Positions 8,508 through 17,392 of a stretch of 64,000 nucleotides of DNA are shown piece after piece; the stretch's first letter is position 1; each line of letters opens with the position of its first letter. Position numbers and translations under genes: made by a program. The notes under the pieces were generated by a model, which was not told where the DNA came from, made no database searches, and was given only the letters and a program-made list of their open reading frames with translations. Origin of the DNA: Aridibaculum aurantiacum (GTDB lineage: Bacteria; Bacteroidota; Bacteroidia; Chitinophagales; Chitinophagaceae); contig NZ_JAFEWC010000003.1 of assembly GCF_017355875.1 (NCBI RefSeq), forward strand, positions 749,001 through 813,000, given 5' to 3'.

Positions 8508-9647
8508 ATGAGGCTGCTTAAAGCATTTGCTGCACTGTTTCTTTTCTTTCTGATTTATTCGCATGAGGCGCATGCGCAAAAACAAAATTTCATAAAGCGC
8601 TACATTAATAGGTTAATCAACGATACAAATGATATAGCCAAGCCACAATTTTTTGCTTATCCTACGCTTGCCTTCTCGCCTGAAACCAGCTGGGAGATTG
8701 GCCTGAGTAATATCTATATCTACTACACCAACAGAGATACATCTAACAGGCTGAGCGAGATCTATGGTTTTACTTTTTACACTTTTGAAAAACAGTACGG
8801 CATCTGGTTAGACCATGCACTGTATTCTGACAAGAACAACTGGTCGTATATCGGGCGCATCCGTTACCAGAATTTTCCTATGTTGTTTTATGGTGTGGGT
8901 ATGGATGCACCTAAAGAAAATCCGTTGCGTGTAGATGCACTGCAGCTTAGCGTAAGGGAAAGGGTGTTAAAGCGGGTTTATAAAAATTTATATATAGGAC
9001 CAGAGGTCGATTTCCAAAACATCAGCAACGTTAGCTTTCATGGCAATGGACAGTTGGTAAATAAGCCGATTGGATTTGAGGGATCATCCAACCTGGGTTT
9101 AGGCGCAGGCTTCATTTGGGATGAAAGACATAACGTTTTAAATGTGCGTGATGGATCCTTTTTTGAACTTGCTGCGCTTCATTATAATAGTGCATTTGCC
9201 AGCAATTTTACCTTCACATCTTTGGTTACTGACAATCGGTATTACATTCCTATGAACAAGAGGGATGTACTGGCAATGCAGTTACTCGGCGAATTCAACC
9301 TTGGACAAGTACCCTTCAACCAACTGGCATTGATGGGAGCAGAAGGCATGATGCGTGGGTATTACAGGGGAAGGTACAGGGACAAAAACCAACTGGCAGC
9401 GCAGGCGGAATACAGGTTGTTGCCATTGCCATTCAACTTTACAAAACGATGGGGAGCTACTGTATTTGCAAGTGCTGCAACAGTCTTTAATGAGTTTAAA
9501 GCTTTCAAACCTTCGGAAGTTGTAGTGGCTGGTGGTGCCGGTATCCGGTTTCTTTTATTTCCTAAGAAAGATATCTACAGCCGTTTGGATGTAGCTTTTA
9601 CCAAAGAGGGAAGAGGGATCTATATCTTCATAGGAGAAGCCTTTTAA
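8508..9647 (+). CDS. Omp85-superfamily (BamA/TamA-like) outer-membrane barrel without POTRA repeats
   Basis: The 379-aa protein starts with a signal peptide (MRLLKAFAALFLFFLIYSHEAHAQ) and goes almost directly into a C-terminal surface-antigen barrel. The MRGYYRGRYRD motif near residue 285 corresponds to the conserved (V/M)RG(Y/F) loop-6 motif of Omp85 proteins. Alternating hydrophobic strands run to the end. Residues 25-60 are too short for even one POTRA domain. BamA and TamA insert outer-membrane proteins, but short Omp85 members without POTRA are of unknown function. Its 3' end meets the convergent aconitase gene across a bidirectional terminator. Confidence 0.82.
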   Translation: MRLLKAFAALFLFFLIYSHEAHAQKQNFIKRYINRLINDTNDIAKPQFFAYPTLAFSPETSWEIGLSNIYIYYTNRDTSNRLSEIYGFTFYTFEKQYGIWLDHALYSDKNNWSYIGRIRYQNFPMLFYGVGMDAPKENPLRVDALQLSVRERVLKRVYKNLYIGPEVDFQNISNVSFHGNGQLVNKPIGFEGSSNLGLGAGFIWDERHNVLNVRDGSFFELAALHYNSAFASNFTFTSLVTDNRYYIPMNKRDVLAMQLLGEFNLGQVPFNQLALMGAEGMMRGYYRGRYRDKNQLAAQAEYRLLPLPFNFTKRWGATVFASAATVFNEFKAFKPSEVVVAGGAGIRFLLFPKKDIYSRLDVAFTKEGRGIYIFIGEAF

Positions 9648-9671
9648 AAAGCAACAACTGAAGTATAGGCA

Positions 9672-9705
9672 TAAAAAAAAGCGGAGCTTGTAACTCCGCT
9701 TTTTT
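9672..9705. terminator. Bidirectional terminator between Omp85 gene and aconitase
   Basis: Arms AGCGGAG (9680-9686) and CTCCGCT (9694-9700) are flanked by an A-run (9673-9680) and a T-run (9700-9705), so the hairpin can end transcription in both directions between two convergent genes. Confidence 0.88.
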
Positions 9706-9722
9706 AATATAAAAACAAACGA

Positions 9723-11999
9723 TTAAGCAGTAGGTTGTGCCACTTGCCTGCGTATGATATTTAAAGCAGCACCTGCTTTAAACCATTCAATCTGTTGTTC
9801 GTTGTAAGTATGATTTACCTCGATTGTATCTTCAGTACCATCTGCATGGTGAAGTACCACATGCAATGGTTTGCCAGGAGTGAAATCAGTAAGTCCAACA
9901 ATGTCTATCACATCATCTTCCTGTACTTTTTCGTAATCCTCTTTGTTAGCAAAAGTCAGCGCCAGCATACCCTGCTTCTTCAGGTTAGTTTCGTGGATAC
10001 GAGCAAATGATTTAACCAGGATAGCACGAACACCTAAGTGACGAGGCTCCATGGCCGCATGCTCTCTTGAAGAACCTTCACCATAGTTTTCATCACCAAC
10101 TACTACAGATCCAATTCCTGCTGCTTTGTAAGCACGTTGTGTAGCTGGTACAGGACCATATTCACCAGTCAGTTGATTTTTTACTTTATCTACATTATCG
10201 TTAAAGTAGTTAAGCGCACCAATCAACATGTTGTTCGAAATGTTATCAAGGTGTCCGCGGAATTTTAACCAAGGACCTGCCATTGAAATGTGGTCAGTGG
10301 TACATTTTCCTTTTGCTTTTATAAGCAGGCGAAGACCTTTGATGTCAGTTCCTTCCCATTCAGGAAATGGATCAAGTAACTGTAGGCGTTGAGAGTCTGG
10401 GCTTACCAAAACTTCTACCTGGTCGCCATCAGCTGCCGGAGCCTGGTACCCTGGATCTTCTACAGAAAAACCTTTTGGAGGAAGTTCATAACCTTGTGGT
10501 TCTTCCAATTTTATTGCCTCACCATTTTCGTTGATAAGGGTATCTGTAAGTGGATTGAAAGTAAGATCACCAGCAAGTGCAAACGCTGTTACTATTTCAG
10601 GGCTGGCAACAAATGCGTGCGTACCTGCATAGCTATCATTACGTTTTGCAAAGTTCCTGTTGAAGGAAGTGATAATAGAGTTCTTACGATTTGGATCATC
10701 TATATGACGAGCCCATTGACCAATACAAGGTCCGCAAGCATTTGCCATTACAATACCACCCATTGTATCGTATGCTTGTAGCAAACCATCTTTTTCTACT
10801 GTGTAACGAACCATTTCGCTACCCGGAGAAATAGTGAATTCAGACTTTGCTTTCAGATTTTTATCAGCTGCCTGGCGGGCTATAGAAGCCGAGCGGCTGA
10901 TGTCTTCGTATGAGCTGTTTGTGCAGGAGCCTATAAGAGCAACTTCAAGTTTTTCAGGCCATTGATTGGCGCGTACGGCTTCAGCAAATTTGCTGATAGG
11001 CCATGCAAGATCCGGGGTGAATGGTCCGTTTACATGTGGCTCCAATTCATCCAGGTTTATCTCAATTACCTGGTCGTAGTATTTCTCAGGGTTAGCATAT
11101 ACATCCGCATCAGGACGCAGGTATTCAGAGATTCCGCTAGCCATGTCAGCTACATCTGAACGATCTGTAGAACGCAGGTAGCCAGCCATTTTCTCATCGT
11201 AAGCAAACAAAGAACAAGTAGCGCCTATCTCAGCACCCATGTTACAAATGGTTGACTTGCCAGTACAACTTAAGCTATCTGCACCATCACCAAAGTATTC
11301 TACAATAGCGCCTGTTCCACCTTTTACAGTAAGAATACCCGCCACTTTCAGAATAATATCTTTTGGTGCTGTCCAACCGCTCATGCGGCCGGTAAGTTTT
11401 ATACCTATTAGTTTAGGCCATTTCAATTCCCATGCAAGTCCTGCCATTACATCGCATGCATCGGCACCACCTACACCTATAGCTATCATACCCAAACCAC
11501 CTGCATTAGGCGTATGGCTATCGGTTCCAATCATCATTCCACCAGGAAAAGCATAATTCTCCAGTACTACCTGGTGAATGATACCTGCGCCTGGTTTCCA
11601 GAAACCTAGACCATATTTATTAGAAACTGATGATAAAAATTCAAAAACTTCTTTATTGGTATTCAGTGCTGTGTCAAGGTCTTCTTTTGCGCCTACTTTA
11701 GCCTGGATAAGGTGATCGCAGTGTACAGTACTTGGTACGGCAACTTGCGGACGGCCTGCTTGCATGAACTGGAGCAACGCCATCTGTGCTGTTGCATCCT
11801 GCATAGCCACACGGTCAGGAGCAAAATCCACATAATTTTTTCCACGTTCAAAATTCTTCAGATCCATTCCCGGGTGAAGGTGTGCGAACAAAATCTTTTC
11901 TGCTAGTGTTAAAGGGCGTCCAACAGCCTGGCGAGCTTTATCTACTTTGCCAGGCATATCTTCATACACCTTCTTGATCATGTCTATGTCAAAAGCCAT
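9723..11999 (-). CDS. acn: Aconitate hydratase, mitochondrial type
   Basis: Aconitase interconverts citrate and isocitrate in the TCA cycle using a [4Fe-4S] cluster. The 758-aa protein is full length and resembles the mitochondrial-type enzymes. The cluster cysteines are visible in [10 protein letters not shown] and [11 protein letters not shown], with a third expected in the [15 protein letters not shown] region. The substrate-binding [10 protein letters not shown] and [17 protein letters not shown] motifs are present, the latter in the swivel domain. It is monocistronic, convergent with the Omp85 gene, and has a consensus -7 box upstream. Confidence 0.97.
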   Translation of the reverse strand: MAFDIDMIKKVYEDMPGKVDKARQAVGRPLTLAEKILFAHLHPGMDLKNFERGKNYVDFAPDRVAMQDATAQMALLQFMQAGRPQVAVPSTVHCDHLIQAKVGAKEDLDTALNTNKEVFEFLSSVSNKYGLGFWKPGAGIIHQVVLENYAFPGGMMIGTDSHTPNAGGLGMIAIGVGGADACDVMAGLAWELKWPKLIGIKLTGRMSGWTAPKDIILKVAGILTVKGGTGAIVEYFGDGADSLSCTGKSTICNMGAEIGATCSLFAYDEKMAGYLRSTDRSDVADMASGISEYLRPDADVYANPEKYYDQVIEINLDELEPHVNGPFTPDLAWPISKFAEAVRANQWPEKLEVALIGSCTNSSYEDISRSASIARQAADKNLKAKSEFTISPGSEMVRYTVEKDGLLQAYDTMGGIVMANACGPCIGQWARHIDDPNRKNSIITSFNRNFAKRNDSYAGTHAFVASPEIVTAFALAGDLTFNPLTDTLINENGEAIKLEEPQGYELPPKGFSVEDPGYQAPAADGDQVEVLVSPDSQRLQLLDPFPEWEGTDIKGLRLLIKAKGKCTTDHISMAGPWLKFRGHLDNISNNMLIGALNYFNDNVDKVKNQLTGEYGPVPATQRAYKAAGIGSVVVGDENYGEGSSREHAAMEPRHLGVRAILVKSFARIHETNLKKQGMLALTFANKEDYEKVQEDDVIDIVGLTDFTPGKPLHVVLHHADGTEDTIEVNHTYNEQQIEWFKAGAALNIIRRQVAQPTA

Positions 12000-12037
12000 A
12001 ATTACAAGTAATTTTTAATGTGTGACTAAAAGTTGGG

Positions 12038-12045
12038 CAAATTTA
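12038..12045 (-). promoter_or_regulatory. -7 promoter element of aconitase
   Basis: TAAATTTG on the minus strand (12045-12038) matches TAnnTTTG exactly and lies 39-46 bp before the aconitase ATG. I see no TTG at the expected -33 position, so only the -7 half is supported. Confidence 0.5.
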
Positions 12046-12152
12046 CAGTAAAAGAAGCCTTGTAGAAAATGAGATTTGAGATGCTGCGCTGAAATTCTTT
12101 AAATTGCATTTAACAGATCCTATACCAGTTCATTTAGGAGAAAAAACTAGTT

Positions 12153-12374
12153 ATGAAAAACATTAGAGAGTTTTTTGAGGTTCGGGCTTTTGGTGTATGT
12201 ACTGCAATTGGAGAAAAAATGGGTATTGCCACCAGCCGTATCCGGATGTGGTTTATCTATATTTCTTTCTTAACCTTTGGCTCACCTGTAATAATCTACA
12301 TGATTCTTGCGTTTTGGATCAATATCAAGAATTACATTCTGTCAGCAAGACGCAACCCGTTGCGCTACTTGTAG
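12153..12374 (+). CDS. PspC domain membrane protein
   Basis: This 73-aa protein is a stand-alone PspC domain. The motif FGVCTAIGEKMGIATSRIR is followed by a hydrophobic stretch containing FGSPVIIYMILAFW. In enterobacteria PspC is an inner-membrane partner of the phage-shock response. Isolated PspC proteins are common in Bacteroidota, where no Psp pathway has to be present, and no pspA or pspB is visible here. An AGGAG at 12136-12140 precedes the ATG. Two AraC regulators follow on the same strand, the first 21 bp downstream, so co-transcription is possible. Confidence 0.88.
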   Translation: MKNIREFFEVRAFGVCTAIGEKMGIATSRIRMWFIYISFLTFGSPVIIYMILAFWINIKNYILSARRNPLRYL

Positions 12375-12395
12375 TTCCAAAATGCCTGAAACCCT

Positions 12396-13382
12396 GTGCT
12401 AAAGATTGAGTTTAACCATACCCAGTACAACGAAATGTTGCAGTATTATGCTGCGGCATTCAATACCAAAGTACAAGGCAATACACTTCACCTGCCTTCT
12501 GAAGTTGGCGCCGGCTATATGAAACTTATAGAGCTGCCCAACGGACTTCAAGGTATACTTTCGGATTATGTGGTTCACCAGGATATTCTTCTCAACCGAA
12601 CTAAAATAAACCAGGACTATTATACGCTTCGGTTCGACGAAGTACTCATACCTGAAACTGCCGCTGCATCTCCCGAACCACTACCTGCGCATGTAGCACC
12701 CGTACGTTCTGCCGTATTTTTAGGAAGCACCAAATTTGATTGGTTGTTCTTCAGTACAAAAGGAACAAGGGTAAAAGGTGTAAATATTCTTTTTAGCCGT
12801 CAATGGCTGGAGCAATTCCTGGAAGTAGAACAGGTAGGAGATATGATAAAGAAATACCTGAGCCTGCGAATGAGTGCTTTTAACTACGAGCCAATGGACT
12901 TTGAATATAAGCGGCTCCTGGGTGAGATCATCGAATCACAGGCAGACCCGCTACTGGAAACATTGGTCATTCAAAACAGGATCATGCTTTTGCTAGAGCG
13001 TTTCTTTACACGCATCTACCAGAAGATGAGTGACATGCATTTCAATGTAAAGATCAGCAACAACGACATTAACCAGTTGAAGGTGATAGAGCGGGAATTG
13101 GTAAAGGATTTTTCAGTAGAGCCACCACCTATACCGCAACTGGCGCGTATGGCTGCTATGAGCCCTAGTAAATTGAAGAATAGTTTTAAAGAGATATATG
13201 GTATGCCGGTTTACCAGTATTACCAAAAACACAGGATGAATAAGGCGAAAGCCATGTTGCTTAGCAGAAAATACAGCGTGAAGGAAGTGGGAATGGAGCT
13301 CGGTTATAGCAACCTGAGCAATTTTGCTAAAGCCTTCAAGAAGTCATTCGACCAGCTGCCGAGTGATATACTAGGCAGGTAG
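12396..13382 (+). CDS. AraC family transcriptional regulator (first of tandem pair)
   Basis: The 328-aa protein has an N-terminal sensor-like region (about 1-215) of no recognised type and a C-terminal AraC DNA-binding domain (about 225-328). The two helix-turn-helix units are visible in ARMAAMSPSKLKNSFKEIYG and YSVKEVGMELGYSNLSNFAK, ending in the FKKSFDQLPSDI signature. The start is a GTG at 12396; an in-frame stop lies just upstream at 12387, and the next Met (12435) would remove residues aligned with the paralogue. It is about the same length as the next gene and clearly similar in its C-terminal domain, so the two are tandem duplicates. Confidence 0.87.
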   Translation: MLKIEFNHTQYNEMLQYYAAAFNTKVQGNTLHLPSEVGAGYMKLIELPNGLQGILSDYVVHQDILLNRTKINQDYYTLRFDEVLIPETAAASPEPLPAHVAPVRSAVFLGSTKFDWLFFSTKGTRVKGVNILFSRQWLEQFLEVEQVGDMIKKYLSLRMSAFNYEPMDFEYKRLLGEIIESQADPLLETLVIQNRIMLLLERFFTRIYQKMSDMHFNVKISNNDINQLKVIERELVKDFSVEPPPIPQLARMAAMSPSKLKNSFKEIYGMPVYQYYQKHRMNKAKAMLLSRKYSVKEVGMELGYSNLSNFAKAFKKSFDQLPSDILGR

Positions 13383-13449
13383 TTTTTGCTATACACAAGT
13401 TGATGATGCTTAGATTTACATCCCTTTTAATCCAGACGAACTGAGGAAT

Positions 13450-14436
13450 ATGCGAGAGTTTGAAAAACCAGATTTTCTTTTTTTACTACCCTTACTAGCC
13501 GATGCCACAAAAAGCAAGATGGTTGAAGGGCAACTTACCATCTATCCATCCACTGGTTCAGGATATGCATGGGCAAGAACACTTCCATCTGGCATTTCAA
13601 TTTTTATAGCTGAAACCTTGCTTACACAAGATGTAGAAATAAAAAGGATAGCTACTGATGAAAACTTCTTCTGCCTTCAATTTACTGAACAGATAGCTGA
13701 AGCCGGAACCAGCAGGCGCCTTGCCGAAGATGTGCAATCGTACGTTAAGCTTTCCCACACATACAATGAAGATGTGATTGTTTTTCCGGCGGGATTGAAG
13801 ACGCGCATAGTAGCCTTCTTCTTCAATAAAGATCATTTTGCCAAAGTGCTTGGCCGCTCTGTAATGGATGAGATGCTGACACAGCATTTTCCAAAACTTA
13901 TAAAATCTGATACACTACAACCTATAGCTACAGAATACAGGGTAATGCTGGATGAACTGCTGGTAGAAAAGATACAGCACCCTCTCCAGGTGAACTATAT
14001 TCAAAACAGGGTGCTGCTATTACTGGAAAAGTTTATTATAAAGCTTCACCAACGGCGGGAAGTGGCAGCAAAGAAACCGCGCCGCTCAGATGATGAGACA
14101 ATGCGCCTGATGAAAGTAGAAGCTTTGCTGGTTAAGAATTTTGAGAAGGCACCTCCAACTATCGAGGAACTAAGCAGGATATCAGCTATGAGTCCAACCA
14201 AGTTGAAAAACGATTTTAAAGCATTATACGGTTTGCCGATTTACGAATACTACCAAAAAAACCGCATGATAAAAGCAAAAGCGCTTTTAATGTTGGGCAA
14301 GTATTCTATTAAAGAAGTAGGTATAATGGTAGGTTATAGTAACCTCAGCCACTTTGCAAATACTTTTAAAAAGGAATTCGGTCACTTGCCAAGTGAGCTT
14401 GCAGCCAAGGATGGCGTGTTGGTGTATAACACCTAA
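13450..14436 (+). CDS. AraC family transcriptional regulator (second of tandem pair)
   Basis: This 328-aa paralogue follows the first AraC gene by 67 bp. Its C-terminal domain mirrors the first (SAMSPTKLKNDFKALYG; YSIKEVGIMVGYSNLSHFAN; FKKEFGHLPSEL). The N-terminal 200 residues are diverged but keep common stretches such as YIQNRVLLLLEKF against the first copy's VIQNRIMLLLERF. The divergence suggests different signals with similar target sites; this is inference. Its 3' end runs into an AT-rich simple repeat before the convergent kdsA. Confidence 0.87.
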   Translation: MREFEKPDFLFLLPLLADATKSKMVEGQLTIYPSTGSGYAWARTLPSGISIFIAETLLTQDVEIKRIATDENFFCLQFTEQIAEAGTSRRLAEDVQSYVKLSHTYNEDVIVFPAGLKTRIVAFFFNKDHFAKVLGRSVMDEMLTQHFPKLIKSDTLQPIATEYRVMLDELLVEKIQHPLQVNYIQNRVLLLLEKFIIKLHQRREVAAKKPRRSDDETMRLMKVEALLVKNFEKAPPTIEELSRISAMSPTKLKNDFKALYGLPIYEYYQKNRMIKAKALLMLGKYSIKEVGIMVGYSNLSHFANTFKKEFGHLPSELAAKDGVLVYNT

Positions 14437-14438
14437 TT

Positions 14439-14508
14439 AATGTAAAATGCAAAATGTAAAAGAGGAACCATTTGATGCTTCTTACTTTTTAATTTTTCAT
14501 TTTTCATT
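14439..14508. repeat. AT-rich simple repeats between convergent genes
   Basis: The 3' spacer holds two imperfect repeat tracts: an AATGTAAAATGC/AAAATGTAAAA unit pair (14439-14461), and a T-rich tract built of TTTTTCAT units (14484-14508). They do not form a clear terminator. Similar degenerate repeats occur in other spacers of this window. Confidence 0.5.
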
Positions 14509-14512
14509 GGAA

Positions 14513-15331
14513 TTATATGACCGCCATTCTCACCTTTACCAGCTTCTCCAGTAGCTCTTCCAGTTTGCTTAGATGAAGCATGTTGGCTCCATCGCTCTTT
14601 GCCTCTTTTGGATTTGGATGTGTTTCTATAAACAGGCCGTCTGCACCAGTAGCTATGGCTGCTTTGGCAATAGTAGCTATCATGCCCGGGTTGCCGCCTG
14701 TAACGCCGCCTGCCTGGTTGGGCTGTTGCAAACTGTGAGTACAATCCATGATCACCGGAACATTGTTCTGCTTCATTATAGGCAGGTTGCGATAATCAAC
14801 TACCAGGTCCTGGTAGCCAAATGTATTACCGCGATCGGTAAGCATTACTTTTTCATTGCCTGCTTTGCGTACTTTATCTACTGCAAATTTCATTGACTCG
14901 CCACTCAGGAACTGCCCCTTTTTTACATTCACTATTTTACCCGTTTCGGCGGCTGCTAATAAAAGATCTGTTTGCCTGCACAAGAACGCTGGTATCTGCA
15001 GTATGTCAACATATTTTGCAGCAAGCGCTGCTTCTTCATGTGCATGAATATCTGTGGTAGTAGGCAAACTATACTTTTCACCTACCTTTTTCACCAGCTC
15101 TAATCCTGCTTCGTCGCCTATACCGGTAAAAGAAGATGCGCTGGTTCTATTGGCCTTTCTATAAGAAGCTTTGAAAACATAGGGTATCTGCAGGCGCTTG
15201 CAAATATCAGCAACACCTTCAGCCACTTCCATCACTATCTCTTCACTTTCTACTACACATGGCCCTGCTATCAGGAAGAAGTTGTTTTTGTCGTATGCTT
15301 GCTTTTGAAATAACTGGTGCAGGAACTCCAT
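14513..15331 (-). CDS. kdsA: 3-deoxy-8-phosphooctulonate synthase, metal-dependent type
   Basis: KdsA condenses phosphoenolpyruvate with arabinose-5-phosphate to make Kdo-8-phosphate for LPS inner core. The start at 15331 (MEFLHQLFQKQ) gives 272 aa, close to the family length; a longer frame to 15376 adds unrelated residues. Conserved motifs include IAGPCVVES, FKASYRKANRTS, DILQIPAFLCRQTDLL, LTDRGNTFGYQDLVVD and ETHPNP. Cys25 in AGPC occupies the position that is Asn26 in the metal-free E. coli enzyme. Together with the His of ETHPNP and the Asp of SDGANM, this is the ligand set of the metal-dependent class. Confidence 0.96.
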   Translation of the reverse strand: MEFLHQLFQKQAYDKNNFFLIAGPCVVESEEIVMEVAEGVADICKRLQIPYVFKASYRKANRTSASSFTGIGDEAGLELVKKVGEKYSLPTTTDIHAHEEAALAAKYVDILQIPAFLCRQTDLLLAAAETGKIVNVKKGQFLSGESMKFAVDKVRKAGNEKVMLTDRGNTFGYQDLVVDYRNLPIMKQNNVPVIMDCTHSLQQPNQAGGVTGGNPGMIATIAKAAIATGADGLFIETHPNPKEAKSDGANMLHLSKLEELLEKLVKVRMAVI

Positions 15332-15457
15332 AACTACTAATAGATTAAGGCAGCAAAGGTGAATAAATTGGATCAATTGTTCTGGTAAAGTTTCATTTGT
15401 TTTGCGTTTTCAAAATCTACTGCAGCACAATCAAATGCTGCTCTCTAAAAACTTGCT

Positions 15458-16420
15458 ATGCCAAATCGCGATGAAAAAATCCTTGTAATAGGAGCTTGTG
15501 GACAGATAGGAGTGGAGCTAACACTTCAACTTAGAAAAATATATGGAGAACAGGCTGTAATTGCCAGCGACCTGCGGGAAGAACACAGCCTGCTTAAAGG
15601 CACCGGCCCGTATGTTTCTTTGGATATCATGAACAAAGAAACATTTCATGTATTGGTGCTCCGGTATAATATAACGCAGGTATACTTGCTTGCAGCTATA
15701 CTTAGTGCTACGGGTGAAAAGAACCCAACACTGGCATGGCACATTAATATGCAAAGCCTGCTGAATGTACTGGATGTAGCACGTGAAGAAAACTTGAAGA
15801 AGATCTACTGGCCGAGCAGCATCGCGGTTTTCGGTCCTACCTCTCCTAAAGAAAATACGCCTCAGCATACTACCATTGAGCCTACTACCATCTATGGCAT
15901 TAGTAAGTATGCTGGTGAACGCTGGTGTGAATATTATTTCAAGCGTTATGGGCTTGATGTACGAAGCCTGCGTTATCCCGGCCTTATCAGTTATAAATCG
16001 CAACCAGGCGGAGGTACTACTGATTACGCGGTAGAAATATTCCATGATGCGCTTAACAAAGGACATTATACGTCTTTCCTGCAGCCGGATACTTACCTGC
16101 CAATGATGTATATGCCTGATGCCATCAGGGCTACCATTGAACTGATGGAAGCCGATGCAGATAAAATAAGTGTCCGCTCTTCTTATAATCTTGCAGCGGT
16201 TAGTTTTTCTCCTAAAGAGATCAGTGCTGAGATCCAGAAGCATTTACCCGATTTCTCCATCAATTATAAAATTGATAGTCGCCAGCAAATTGCGGATAGC
16301 TGGCCACAAAGTATAGACGATAGCCAGGCGCAAAATGATTGGGGATGGAAACCGGAATACGACCTTGAAAGGATGACGAAGGATATGCTGGAGAATTTGA
16401 AGAAAGAGTTGAAAAGTTGA
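15458..16420 (+). CDS. SDR-type L-threonine 3-dehydrogenase
   Basis: The 320-aa protein is an extended SDR (NAD-dependent epimerase family). The NAD motif GACGQIG (residues 12-18), the catalytic region PSSIAVFGPTSP and the YGISK active-site Tyr/Lys are visible. The strings RSLRYPGLISYKSQPGGGTT and FLQPDTYLPMMYMPDAI are typical of the SDR-type threonine dehydrogenases known from flavobacteria and animal mitochondria. These oxidise threonine to 2-amino-3-ketobutyrate, which is then split to glycine and acetyl-CoA. The partner KBL ligase is not in this window. A related sugar epimerase is the alternative, but the motif fit is strong. Confidence 0.85.
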   Translation: MPNRDEKILVIGACGQIGVELTLQLRKIYGEQAVIASDLREEHSLLKGTGPYVSLDIMNKETFHVLVLRYNITQVYLLAAILSATGEKNPTLAWHINMQSLLNVLDVAREENLKKIYWPSSIAVFGPTSPKENTPQHTTIEPTTIYGISKYAGERWCEYYFKRYGLDVRSLRYPGLISYKSQPGGGTTDYAVEIFHDALNKGHYTSFLQPDTYLPMMYMPDAIRATIELMEADADKISVRSSYNLAAVSFSPKEISAEIQKHLPDFSINYKIDSRQQIADSWPQSIDDSQAQNDWGWKPEYDLERMTKDMLENLKKELKS

Positions 16421-16460
16421 TTAGTTGATCAGTTGATTGGTTGAGAGTTGATTGGTTGGT
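16414..16460. repeat. Degenerate GTTGATT repeat after the threonine dehydrogenase gene
   Basis: The stop of the dehydrogenase lies inside a run of imperfect units of the type AGTTGATTAGTTGATCAG and TTGATTGGTTGAGAG. It is a low-complexity tract with no coding capacity. Confidence 0.6.
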
Positions 16461-16488
16461 AATACATTGATGAATGCATTGGTATAGA

Positions 16489-16520
16489 AAAGGGAAGCAG
16501 TTGAATTGCTTCCCTTTCTT
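16489..16520. terminator. Bidirectional terminator
   Basis: Eleven-base perfect arms AAAGGGAAGCA (16489-16499) and TGCTTCCCTTT (16507-16517) with a 7-nt loop lie between the convergent dehydrogenase and the barrel gene at 16554-17276. Confidence 0.85.
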
Positions 16521-16553
16521 TATTATAAAAACTATTATTCAATCTTTGATTGC

Positions 16554-17276
16554 TTAGAACCTAATTCCCAGGTTCAATCCCAAACCGCGGATGCCAGCCA
16601 TGCTGCCAGTGGTAGTAATGGTGGCGCCATTTGCATTTACCTGCGATTGAATCCTGGTCATAGGCACTTCCAGGTTTTCCAGTTCGCGCCTTAGTTCGCG
16701 CTGTTCCATTTCTGACAAAGAAGTAGCCGCTACAAGGTTACCATTAGCTCCACCAAATCCTGCACCTATTATCCACCAGTCAAGGTGTAGGCGGTCGGAC
16801 AGCCTGAAATTGCTGCCAAGCATCAACCCGCCGGTAACTGCATTTAGTTTACCTGAAAAAATAACCGTGCGCCTGTCTATGCCGCTAAAGATCGATATCG
16901 GTCCATCCATATCGTACGATGAAATACGTGCGTACGGGGCAAGGTAAAAGCCATGAAATGCGCCGCGCTTTCCAACGTAGTATCTTATCTCCGGAGTAAA
17001 AATAGAAGTGCCTAAGCGCATGTCACCAAAGTTGATGTCTACATCATTAACTTGTTTATCAAGAACACTTTTAAAAGCGATTGTAGACTTCGGTATAGCG
17101 CTATAGCCCAATGCTGCGGTCCATCGTTTAGCAATCTGCCTTTCATATTGTACATTGAATCCTTTTAAGGCAAATGCTGATAAATTTATTTTAGCCATAT
17201 TACGCCCTTCCATTTGAGCGTTTACTGTACTTGTACCTAATAATGCATACAGGAAAAATAGTGACAGGTATCTCAT
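16554..17276 (-). CDS. Outer-membrane beta-barrel protein of unknown function
   Basis: The 240-aa protein has a signal peptide (MRYLSLFFLYALLGTSTVNAQ) and alternating hydrophobic strands ending in GLGLNLGIRF, the aromatic C-terminal pattern of outer-membrane barrels. The RYYVGKRGAFHGFYLAPY stretch resembles DUF3575-type proteins. A charged helical insert (SEMEQRELRRELENLEVP) near residues 185-205 would be an extra-barrel element. The function is unknown. A perfect inverted repeat lies just upstream of its ATG. Confidence 0.75.
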   Translation of the reverse strand: MRYLSLFFLYALLGTSTVNAQMEGRNMAKINLSAFALKGFNVQYERQIAKRWTAALGYSAIPKSTIAFKSVLDKQVNDVDINFGDMRLGTSIFTPEIRYYVGKRGAFHGFYLAPYARISSYDMDGPISIFSGIDRRTVIFSGKLNAVTGGLMLGSNFRLSDRLHLDWWIIGAGFGGANGNLVAATSLSEMEQRELRRELENLEVPMTRIQSQVNANGATITTTGSMAGIRGLGLNLGIRF

Positions 17277-17288
17277 CTGGTGTGTTTT

Positions 17289-17304
17289 ACTTGCAAAAGC
17301 AAGT
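17289..17304 (-). promoter_or_regulatory. Perfect inverted repeat upstream of the barrel gene
   Basis: ACTTGC-AAAA-GCAAGT forms a 6-bp palindrome with a 4-nt centre, 13 bp before the ATG at 17276. On the minus strand it contains TGCTTTTG, one base off the -7 consensus. It may be an operator or a short leader hairpin. Confidence 0.4.
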
Positions 17305-17392
17305 TTGATGCCTTGCTCATTTTGTTGAATTCTGTGATGGTATTATTTTGGTGCACCTTTGAACACTTCCATATCCTTTAAAATTTTCTACA

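Noticed and set aside
15518-16243. Minus-strand open frame (241 codons) opposite the threonine dehydrogenase
   Set aside because: The plus-strand gene has full SDR motifs; the antisense translation has none.
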